NCBI RefSeq assembly: GCF_910591885.1
Contig: NW_025963553.1
Location: 5,332,001 to 5,396,000, forward strand
Length of the DNA stretch: 64,000 nucleotides
Direction: 5' to 3'
Source: Bombus terrestris
Taxonomy: Eukaryota; Arthropoda; Insecta; Hymenoptera; Apidae
Of the stretch, positions 53,133 through 62,900 are shown piece by piece. The notes under the pieces are model-generated. The model worked only from the letters and a program-made list of their open reading frames with translations. It did no database searches and was not told the origin of the DNA. The translations under genes were made by a program, and so were the position numbers. The stretch's first letter is position 1, and each line of letters opens with the position of its first letter.

Positions 53133-56100
53133 AATTAGGTACTAACACGAAATATATGCAAGGCAATATAAGGTATATGTATACCTTGCAAATTGTGATC
53201 GTTGCTCGCTCGCTCCGCTCGCTCGTAAAAATTTAGTCCAACCTCACATACGATCCGACACGCTCGCAAATTCGAAATAAGTTGCCTTCATATCGAATGA
53301 CTAACGCAAGATGGATTGGGTTTAGGTTAGGCTACAGCTTTCGAGCGAGCGCAGCGAGCGAGAGACGCGTAAAGGTGTGTCACAATCCAACGGTTTGGCA
53401 CATACTGACATTGAAACATTCGCACCAGCCCGAGGAGCCGGATGTCTTTATCATATTGCCTGCTGACAAATGTTTACAGTTTGTGAATAGTTTCACATAA
53501 ATAGTACTATTTCCACATACTACAGGGCAATGTGATGTCCGAAGTGGCTGACGAAATTAGGTACTAACACGATATATATGCATATTGCAAGGTATATGTA
53601 TACCTTGCATATTGTGATCGATGCTCGCTCGCTCCGCTCGCTCGTAAAAATTTAGTCCAACCTCACATCCGACCCGACACGTTCGCAAATTCGAAATAAG
53701 TCGCCACCATATCGAATAATGAACGCAAGATGGATTGGTTTTAGGTTAGGCTATAGTTTTCGAGCGAGCGCAGCGAGCGAGAGACGCGTAAAGGTGTGTC
53801 ACAATCCAACGGTTTGGCACATACTGACATTGAAACATTCGCACCAGCCCGAGGAGCCGGAAGTCTTTATCCTATTGCCTGCTGACAAATGTTTACAGTT
53901 TGTGAATAGTTTCACATAAATAGTACTATTTCCACATACTACAGTCCAATGTGATGTCCGAAGTGGCTGACAATTAGGTACTAACACGAAATATATGCAA
54001 GGCAATGTAAGGTATATGTATACCTTGCAAATTGTGATCGTTGCTCGCTCGCTCCGCTCGCTCGTAAAAATTTAGTCCAACCTCACATACGATCCGACAC
54101 GTTCGCAAATTCGAAATAAGTTGCCTTCATATCGAATGACTAACGCAAGGTGGATTGGGTTTAGGTTAGGCTACAGCTTTCGAGCGAGCGCAGCGAGCGA
54201 GAGACGCGTAAAGGTGTGTCACAATCCAACGGTTTGGCACATACTGACATTGAAACATTCGCACCAGCCCGAGGAGCCGGATGTCTTTATCATATTGCCT
54301 GCTGACAAATGTTTACAGTTTGTGAATAGTTTCACATAAATAGTACTATTTCCACATACTACAGGGCAATGTGATGTCCGAAGTGGCTGACGAAATTAGG
54401 TACTAACACGATATATATGCATATTGCAAGGTATATGTATACCTTGCATATTGTGATCGATGCTCGCTCGCTCCGCTCGCTCGTAAAAATTTAGTCCAAC
54501 CTCACATCCGACCCGACACGTTCGCAAATTCGAAATAAGTCGCCACCATATCGAATAATGAACGCAAGATGGATTGGTTTTAGGTTACGCTATAGTTTTC
54601 GAGCGAGCGCAGCGAGCGAGAGACGCGTAAAGGTGTGTCACAATCCAACGGTTTGGCACATACTGACATTGAAACATTCGCACCAGCCAGAGGAGCCGGA
54701 AGTATTTATCCTATTGCCTGCTGACAAATGTTTACAGTTTGTGAATAGTTTCACATAAATAGTACTATTTCCACATACTACAGTCCAATGTGATGTCCGA
54801 AGTGGCTAACAAAATTAGGTACTAACACGATATATATACATATTGCAAGGTATATGTATACCTTGCAAATTGTGATCGTTGCTCGCTCGCTCCGCTCGCT
54901 CGTAAAAATTTAGTCCAACCTCACATCCGATCCGACACGTTCGCAAATTCGAAATAAGTCGCCACCATATCGAATAATGAACGCAAGATAGATTGGTTTT
55001 AGGTTACGCTATAGTTTTCGAGCGAGCGCAGCGAGCGAGAGACGCGTAATGGTGTGTCACAATCCAACGGTTTGGCACATACTGACATTGAAACATTCGC
55101 ACCAGCCCGAGGAGCCGGGAGTCTTTATCATATTGCCTACTGACAAATGTTTACAGTTTGTGAATAGTTTCACATAAATAGTACTATTTCGACATACTAC
55201 AGTGCAATGTGATGTCCGAAGTGGCTGACAAAATTAGGTACTAACACGATATATATGCATATTGCAAGGTATATGTATACCTTGCAAATTGTGATCGTTG
55301 CTCGCTCGCTCCGCTCGCTCGTAAAAATTTAGTCCAACCTCACATCCGATCCGACACGTTCGCAAATTCGAAATAAGTCGCCTTCAAATCGAATGACTAA
55401 CGCAAGAGGGATTGGTTTTAGGTTAGGCTATAGTTTTCGAGCGAGCGCAGCGAGCGAGAGACGCGTAAAGGTGTATCACAATCTAACGGTTTGGCACATA
55501 CGGACATTGAAACATTCGCACCAGCCAGAGGAGCCGGAAGTATTTATCCTATTGCCTGCTGACAAATGTTTACAGTTTGTGAATAGTTTCACATAAATAG
55601 TACTATTTCCACATACTACAGTCCAATGTGATGTCCGAAGTGGCTAACAAAATTAGGTACTAACACGATATATATACATATTGCAAGGTATATGTATACC
55701 TTGCAAATTGTGATCGTTGCTCGCTCGCTCCGCTCGCTCGTAAAAATTTAGTCCAACCTCACATCCGATACGACACGTTCGCAAATTCGAAATAAGTCGC
55801 CACCATATCGAATAATGAACGCAAGATAGATTGGTTTTAGGTTACGCTATAGTTTTCGAGCGAGCGCAGCGAACGAGAGACGCGTAAAGGTGTGTCACAA
55901 TCCAACGGTTTGGCACATACGGACATTGAAACATTCGCACCAGCCCGAGGAGCCGGAAGTCTTTATCCTATTGCCTGCTGACAAATGTTTACAGTTTGTG
56001 AATAGTTTCACATAAATAGTACTATTTCCACATACTACAGTCCAATGTGATGTCCGAAGTGGCTGACAAAATTAGGTACTAACACGAAATATATGCAAGG

Positions 56101-57517
56101 CAATATAAGGTATATGTATACCTTGCAAATTGTGATCGTTGCTCGCTCGCTCCGCTCGCTCGTAAAAATTTAGTCCAACCTCACATCCGATCCGACACGT
56201 TCGCAAATTCGAAATAAGTCGCCTTCAAATCGAATGACTAACGCAAGAGGGATTGGTTTTAGGTTAGGCTATAGTTTTCGAGCGAGCGCAGCGAGCGAGA
56301 GACGCGTAAAGGTGTATCACAATCTAACGGTTTGGCACATACGGACATTGAAACATTCGCACCAGCCAGAGGAGCCGGAAGTATTTATCCTATTGCCTGC
56401 TGACAAATGTTTACAGTTTGTGAATAGTTTCACATAAATAGTACTATTTCCACATACTACAGTCCAATGTGATGTCCGAAGTGGCTAACAAAATTAGGTA
56501 CTAACACGATATATATACATATTGCAAGGTATATGTATACCTTGCAAATTGTGATCGTTGCTCGCTCGCTCCGCTCGCTCGTAAAAATTTAGTCCAACCT
56601 CACATCCGATACGACACGTTCGCAAATTCGAAATAAGTCGCCACCATATCGAATAATGAACGCAAGATAGATTGGTTTTAGGTTACGCTATAGTTTTCGA
56701 GCGAGCGCAGCGAACGAGAGACGCGTAAAGGTGTGTCACAATCCAACGGTTTGGCACATACGGACATTGAAACATTCGCACCAGCCCGAAAGCCGGAAGT
56801 CTTTATCCTATTGCCTGCTGACAAATGTTTACAGTTTGTGAATAGTTTCACATAAATAGTACTATTTCCACATACTACAGTCCAATGTGATGTCCGAAGT
56901 GGCTGACAAAATTAGGTACTAACACGAAATATATGCAAGGCAATATAAGGTATATGTATACCTTGCAAATTGTGATCGTTGCTCGCTCGCTCCGCTCGCT
57001 CGTAAAAATTTAGTCCAACCTCACATACGATCCGACACGTTCGCAAATTCGAAATAAGTTGCCTTCATATCGAATGACTAACGCAAGATGGATTGGGTTT
57101 AGGTTAGGCTACAGCTTTCGAGCGAGCGCAGCGAGCGAGATACGCGTAAAGGTGTGTCACAATCCAACGGTTTGGCACATACTGACATTGAAACATTCGC
57201 ACCAGCCCGAGGAGCCGGATGTCTTTATCATATTGCCTGCTGACAAATGTTTACAGTTTGTGAATAGTTTCACATAAATAGTACTATTTCGACATACTAC
57301 AGTGCAATGTGATGTCCGAAGTGGCTGACAAAATTAGGTACTAACACGATATATATGCATATTGCAAGGTATATGTATACCTTGCAAATTGTGATCGTTG
57401 CTCGCTCGCTCCGCTCGCTCGTAAAAATTTAGTCCAACCTCACATCCGATCCGACACGTTCGCAAATTCGAAATAAGTCGCCTTCAAATCGAATGACTAA
57501 CGCAAGAGGGATTGGTT

Positions 57518-57527
57518 TTAGGTTAGG
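57518..57527 (+). repeat. Telomere-like TTAGGTTAGG (reference monomer)
   Basis: Two exact TTAGG units lie at offset 26-35, ten bases before box A. The motif is intact in G, S and W monomers and in N monomers with TTAGGC. In many N and X monomers the second unit is TTACG. TTAGG is the ancestral telomere repeat of arthropods; two units could also be coincidence. It is the same 10 bp at the same place in each monomer, not a telomere tract. Confidence 0.6.
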
Positions 57528-57537
57528 CTATAGTTTT

Positions 57538-57558
57538 CGAGCGAGCGCAGCGAGCGAG
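57538..57558 (+). repeat. Box A: 21-bp GAGC-rich motif (reference monomer)
   Basis: Core GAGCGAGCGCAGCGAGCG, made of two GAGC runs joined by a one-base phase break, which makes it a near mirror repeat. It is among the best conserved parts of the monomer. Observed variants are AGCGAACGAG in many N and X monomers, a C-for-G change at the left end in 30613 and 33133, and AGCGACGGAG at 5428. Its reverse complement, with one mismatch, is box B about 282 bp downstream in the same monomer. No function can be assigned from sequence alone. Confidence 0.85.
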
Positions 57559-57772
57559 AGACGCGTAAAGGTGTATCACAATCTAACGGTTTGGCACATA
57601 CGGACATTGAAACATTCGCACCAGCCAGAGGAGCCGGAAGTATTTATCCTATTGCCTGCTGACAAATGTTTACAGTTTGTGAATAGTTTCACATAAATAG
57701 TACTATTTCCACATACTACAGTCCAATGTGATGTCCGAAGTGGCTAACAAAATTAGGTACTAACACGATATA

Positions 57773-57798
57773 TATACATATTGCAAGGTATATGTATA
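57773..57798. repeat. Alternative overlapping hairpin, 9-bp arms
   Basis: TATACATAT at 57773-57781 is the exact reverse complement of ATATGTATA at 57790-57798, with the 8-nt loop TGCAAGGT. It shares bases with both arms of the 12-bp palindrome, so the two foldings exclude each other. It is perfect only in monomers with ATATATACATATTG; those with ATATATGCATATTG have one mismatch. Confidence 0.75.
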
Positions 57799-57806
57799 CC
57801 TTGCAA
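57781..57806. repeat. 12-bp palindrome, 2-bp spacer (reference monomer)
   Basis: The left arm TTGCAAGGTATA is followed by spacer TG and then the exact reverse complement of the arm. A DNA cruciform or RNA hairpin is possible. In monomers of the 422 bp class the left flank is rewritten and only 8 bp per arm remain (AAGGTATA). In the haplotype with GGGCAATG/GACGAAATT tails the right arm reads TTGCAT, so the outermost pair is lost. 30481 and 33001 carry GCGAGG in the left arm. Confidence 0.93.
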
Positions 57807-57819
57807 ATTGTGATCGTTG

Positions 57820-57840
57820 CTCGCTCGCTCCGCTCGCTCG
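57820..57840 (-). repeat. Box B: inverted partner of box A (reference monomer)
   Basis: CTCGCTCGCTCCGCTCGCTC plus a final G. Its reverse complement matches box A at 20 of 21 positions; the mismatch is central (G in place of C). The similarity continues outward into a short T run next to each box, with a one-base offset. Variants include CGCTAC at 4081-4091, CGTTCCG at 10800 and 12483, CTCCTCTCG at 49430, and a change at 59930 that makes the pair perfect. Confidence 0.88.
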
Positions 57841-58199
57841 TAAAAATTTAGTCCAACCTCACATCCGATACGACACGTTCGCAAATTCGAAATAAGTCGC
57901 CACCATATCGAATAATGAACGCAAGATAGATTGGTTTTAGGTTACGCTATAGTTTTCGAGCGAGCGCAGCGAACGAGAGACGCGTAAAGGTGTGTCACAA
58001 TCCAACGGTTTGGCACATACGGACATTGAAACATTCGCACCAGCCCGAGGAGCCGGAAGTCTTTATCCTATTGCCTGCTGACAAATGTTTACAGTTTGTG
58101 AATAGTTTCACATAAATAGTACTATTTCCACATACTACAGTCCAATGTGATGTCCGAAGTGGCTAACAAAATTAGGTACTAACACGATATATATACATA

Positions 58200-58225
58200 T
58201 TGCAAGGTATACATATACCTTGCAA
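58200..58225. other. Palindrome with inverted spacer (TG to CA)
   Basis: The spacer at 58212-58213 reads CA and both arms are intact. The equivalent site one 2519 bp unit to the right (60731-60732) reads TG, as do the neighbouring monomers. Confidence 0.92.
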
Positions 58226-59919
58226 ATTGTGATCGTTGCTCGCTCGCTCCGCTCGCTCGTAAAAATTTAGTCCAACCTCACATCCGATACGACACGTTCG
58301 CAAATTCGAAATAAGTCGCCACCATATCGAATAATGAACGCAAGATAGATTGGTTTTAGGTTACGCCATAGTTTTCGAGCGAGCGCAGCGAACGAGAGAC
58401 GCGTAAAGGTGTGTCACAATCCAACGGTTTGGCACATACGGACATTGAAACATTCGCACCAGCCCGAGGAGCCGGAAGTCTTTATCCTATTGCCTGCTGA
58501 CAAATGTTTACAGTTTGTGAATAGTTTCACATAAATAGTACTATTTCCACATACTACAGTCCAATGTGATGTCCGAAGTGGCTGACAAAATTAGGTACTA
58601 ACACGAAATATATGCAAGGCAATATAAGGTATATGTATACCTTGCAAATTGTGATCGTTGCTCGCTCGCTCCGCTCGCTCGTAAAAATTTAGTCCAACCT
58701 CACATCCGATCCGACACGTTCGCAAATTCGAAATAAGTCGCCTTCAAATCGAATGACTAACGCAAGAGGGATTGGTTTTAGGTTAGGCTATAGTTTTCGA
58801 GCGAGCGCAGCGAGCGAGAGACGCGTAAAGGTGTATCACAATCTAACGGTTTGGCACATACGGACATTGAAACATTCGCACCAGCCAGAGGAGCCGGAAG
58901 TATTTATCCTATTGCCTGCTGACAAATGTTTACAGTTTGTGAATAGTTTCACATAAATAGTACTATTTCCACATACTACAGTCCAATGTGATGTCCGAAG
59001 TGGCTAACAAAATTAGGTACTAACACGATATATATACATATTGCAAGGTATATGTATACCTTGCAAATTGTGATCGTTGCTCGCTCGCTCCGCTCGCTCG
59101 TAAAAATTTAGTCCAACCTCACATCCGATACGACACGTTCGCAAATTCGAAATAAGTCGCCACCATATCGAATAATGAACGCAAGATAGATTGGTTTTAG
59201 GTTACGCTATAGTTTTCGAGCGAGCGCAGCGAACGAGAGACGCTTAAAGGTGTGTCACAATCCAACGGTTTGGCACATACGGACATTGAAACATTCGCAC
59301 CAGCCCGAAAGCCGGAAGTCTTTATCCTATTGCCTGCTGACAAATGTTTACAGTTTGTGAATAGTTTCACATAAATAGTACTATTTCCACATACTACAGT
59401 CCAATGTGATGTCCGAAGTGGCTGACAAAATTAGGTACTAACACGAAATATATGCAAGGCAATATAAGGTATATGTATACCTTGCAAATTGTGATCGTTG
59501 CTCGCTCGCTCCGCTCGCTCGTAAAAATTTAGTCCAACCTCACATACGATCCGACACGTTCGCAAATTCGAAATAAGTTGCCTTCATATCGAATGACTAA
59601 CGCAAGATGGATTGGGTTTAGGTTAGGCTACAGCTTTCGAGCGAGCGCAGCGAGCGAGATACGCGTAAAGGTGTGTCACAATCCAACGGTTTGGCACATA
59701 CTGACATTGAAACATTCGCACCAGCCCGAGGAGCCGGATGTCTTTATCATATTGCCTGCTGACAAATGTTTACAGTTTGTGAATAGTTTCACATAAATAG
59801 TACTATTTCGACATACTACAGTGCAATGTGATGTCCGAAGTGGCTGACAAAATTAGGTACTAACACGATATATATGCATATTGCAAGGTATATGTATACC
59901 TTGCAAATTGTGATCGTTG

Positions 59920-59940
59920 CTCGCTCGCTGCGCTCGCTCG
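59920..59940 (-). other. Box B variant that is a perfect inverse of box A
   Basis: Position 59930 is G where other monomers have C (CTCGCTGCGCTCG). This removes the single mismatch between box B and box A, giving a perfect 21-bp inverted pair with the box A copies on either side. The sister copy one 2519 bp unit to the left has the usual C, so the change is recent. Confidence 0.85.
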
Positions 59941-62900
59941 TAAAAATTTAGTCCAACCTCACATCCGATCCGACACGTTCGCAAATTCGAAATAAGTCGC
60001 CTTCAAATCGAATGACTAACGCAAGAGGGATTGGTTTTAGGTTAGGCTATAGTTTTCGAGCGAGCGCAGCGAGCGAGAGACGCGTAAAGGTGTATCACAA
60101 TCTAACGGTTTGGCACATACGGACATTGAAACATTCGCACCAGCCAGAGGAGCCGGAAGTATTTATCCTATTGCCTGCTGACAAATGTTTACAGTTTGTG
60201 AATAGTTTCACATAAATAGTACTATTTCCACATACTACAGTCCAATGTGATGTCCGAAGTGGCTAACAAAATTAGGTACTAACACGATATATATACATAT
60301 TGCAAGGTATATGTATACCTTGCAAATTGTGATCGTTGCTCGCTCGCTCCGCTCGCTCGTAAAAATTTAGTCCAACCTCACATCCGATACGACACGTTCG
60401 CAAATTCGAAATAAGTCGCCACCATATCGAATAATGAACGCAAGATAGATTGGTTTTAGGTTACGCTATAGTTTTCGAGCGAGCGCAGCGAACGAGAGAC
60501 GCGTAAAGGTGTGTCACAATCCAACGGTTTGGCACATACGGACATTGAAACATTCGCACCAGCCCGAGGAGCCGGAAGTCTTTATCCTATTGCCTGCTGA
60601 CAAATGTTTACAGTTTGTGAATAGTTTCACATAAATAGTACTATTTCCACATACTACAGTCCAATGTGATGTCCGAAGTGGCTAACAAAATTAGGTACTA
60701 ACACGATATATATACATATTGCAAGGTATATGTATACCTTGCAAATTGTGATCGTTGCTCGCTCGCTCCGCTCGCTCGTAAAAATTTAGTCCAACCTCAC
60801 ATCCGATACGACACGTTCGCAAATTCGAAATAAGTCGCCACCATATCGAATAATGAACGCAAGATAGATTGGTTTTAGGTTACGCCATAGTTTTCGAGCG
60901 AGCGCAGCGAACGAGAGACGCGTAAAGGTGTGTCACAATCCAACGGTTTGGCACATACGGACATTGAAACATTCGCACCAGCCCGAGGAGCCGGAAGTCT
61001 TTATCCTATTGCCTGCTGACAAATGTTTACAGTTTGTGAATAGTTTCACATAAATAGTACTATTTCCACATACTACAGTCCAATGTGATGTCCGAAGTGG
61101 CTGACAAAATTAGGTACTAACACGAAATATATGCAAGGCAATATAAGGTATATGTATACCTTGCAAATTGTGATCGTTGCTCGCTCGCTCCGCTCGCTCG
61201 TAAAAATTTAGTCCAACCTCACATCCGATCCGACACGTTCGCAAATTCGAAATAAGTCGCCTTCAAATCGAATGACTAACGCAAGAGGGATTGGTTTTAG
61301 GTTAGGCTATAGTTTTCGAGCGAGCGCAGCGAGCGAGAGACGCGTAAAGGTGTATCACAATCTAACGGTTTGGCACATACGGACATTGAAACATTCGCAC
61401 CAGCCAGAGGAGCCGGAAGTATTTATCCTATTGCCTGCTGACAAATGTTTACAGTTTGTGAATAGTTTCACATAAATAGTACTATTTCCACATACTACAG
61501 TCCAATGTGATGTCCGAAGTGGCTAACAAAATTAGGTACTAACACGATATATATACATATTGCAAGGTATATGTATACCTTGCAAATTGTGATCGTTGCT
61601 CGCTCGCTCCGCTCGCTCGTAAAAATTTAGTCCAACCTCACATCCGATACGACACGTTCGCAAATTCGAAATAAGTCGCCACCATATCGAATAATGAACG
61701 CAAGATAGATTGGTTTTAGGTTACGCTATAGTTTTCGAGCGAGCGCAGCGAACGAGAGACGCTTAAAGGTGTGTCACAATCCAACGGTTTGGCACATACG
61801 GACATTGAAACATTCGCACCAGCCCGAAAGCCGGAAGTCTTTATCCTATTGCCTGCTGACAAATGTTTACAGTTTGTGAATAGTTTCACATAAATAGTAC
61901 TATTTCCACATACTACAGTCCAATGTGATGTCCGAAGTGGCTGACAAAATTAGGTACTAACACGAAATATATGCAAGGCAATATAAGGTATATGTATACC
62001 TTGCAAATTGTGATCGTTGCTCGCTCGCTCCGCTCGCTCGTAAAAATTTAGTCCAACCTCACATACGATCCGACACGTTCGCAAATTCGAAATAAGTTGC
62101 CTTCATATCGAATGACTAACGCAAGATGGATTGGGTTTAGGTTAGGCTATAGTTTTCGAGCGAGCGCAGCGAGCGAGAGACGCGTAAAGGTGTATCACAA
62201 TCTAACGGTTTGGCACATACGGACATTGAAACATTCGCACCAGCCAGAGGAGCCGGAAGTATTTATCCTATTGCCTGCTGACAAATGTTTACAGTTTGTG
62301 AATAGTTTCACATAAATAGTACTATTTCCACATACTACAGTCCAATGTGATGTCCGAAGTGGCTAACAAAATTAGGTACTAACACGATATATATACATAT
62401 TGCAAGGTATATGTATACCTTGCAAATTGTGATCGTTGCTCGCTCGCTCCGCTCGCTCGTAAAAATTTAGTCCAACCTCACATCCGATACGACACGTTCG
62501 CAAATTCGAAATAAGTCGCCACCATATCGAATAATGAACGCAAGATAGATTGGTTTTAGGTTACGCTATAGTTTTCGAGCGAGCGCAGCGAACGAGAGAC
62601 GCGTAAAGGTGTGTCACAATCCAACGGTTTGGCACATACGGACATTGAAACATTCGCACCAGCCCGAAAGCCGGAAGTCTTTATCCTATTGCCTGCTGAC
62701 AAATGTTTACAGTTTGTGAATAGTTTCACATAAATAGTACTATTTCCACATACTACAGTCCAATGTGATGTCCGAAGTGGCTGACAAAATTAGGTACTAA
62801 CACGAAATATATGCAAGGCAATATAAGGTATATGTATACCTTGCAAATTGTGATCGTTGCTCGCTCGCTCCGCTCGCTCGTAAAAATTTAGTCCAACCTC

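Larger units (their letters stand above)
44054..55392 (+). repeat. Array segment D: mosaic monomers
   Basis: Anchors and classes: 44054N 44473G 44892N 45314W 45733G 46155N 46577W 46996N 47415G 47834G 48253N 48675W 49094N 49513G 49932N 50354W 50773G 51195W 51614N 52036W 52455G 52875G 53297W 53716N 54136W 54555N 54974X. 44892 has AGAAGG in place of AGATGG. 47834 has ATAACT instead of ATGACT. 44054 and 44892 share GAGGCTGAC in their tails. 46577, 48675, 51195 and 53297 share CACGCTCGC upstream of the anchor. 52455 and 53716 share a 2-bp deletion (GACAATTAGG), giving 420 bp intervals. Confidence 0.9.
57493..57911 (+). repeat. Reference monomer (G class, 419 bp)
   Basis: Chosen as a clean example for mapping internal elements. 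In order it holds TTAGGTTAGG, box A, an ACGCGT hexamer (57561-57566), an open frame to the TAA at 57694-57696, a C/T-rich stretch with CCACATACTACAG, the AT-rich palindrome, box B, a TAAAAATTTAG tract, and TTCGCAAATTCGAA just upstream of the next anchor. Neighbouring monomers keep the same order and spacing. Monomer boundaries are arbitrary because no flank of the array is visible. Confidence 0.95.
55540..62149 (+). repeat. 2519 bp hexamer HOR, about 2.6 copies
   Basis: Positions 55540-59630 match 58059-62149 at an offset of 2519 bp. The unit order from 57074 is W G X X G X. All three representatives of one X monomer (56653, 59172, 61691) carry the same 1-bp deletion. Markers dividing the copies are CGCTTAAAGG at 59172 and 61691 but CGCGTAAAGG at 56653; TTACGCCATAG at 58331 and 60850 but TTACGCTATAG at 55812; an inverted palindrome spacer at 58212-58213; and C-to-G at 59930. 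The right limit is the C/T difference at 59631/62150, inside hybrid monomer 62112, which has a W start and G body. Confidence 0.92.

Noticed and set aside
57518..57527. Telomere tract
   Set aside because: Only two TTAGG units per monomer occur, at one fixed place; there is no run of telomere repeats in the window.
57781..57806. Rho-independent terminator or tRNA-like structure
   Set aside because: The palindrome is AT-rich with a 2-nt spacer and no T run follows. There is no cloverleaf and no Pol III box A/box B consensus. The context is a eukaryotic satellite.
57865..57911. CENP-B box in the TTCGCAAATTCGAA region
   Set aside because: The sequence begins TTCG but lacks the required A and CGGG at the correct spacing, so it does not fit the CENP-B box consensus.
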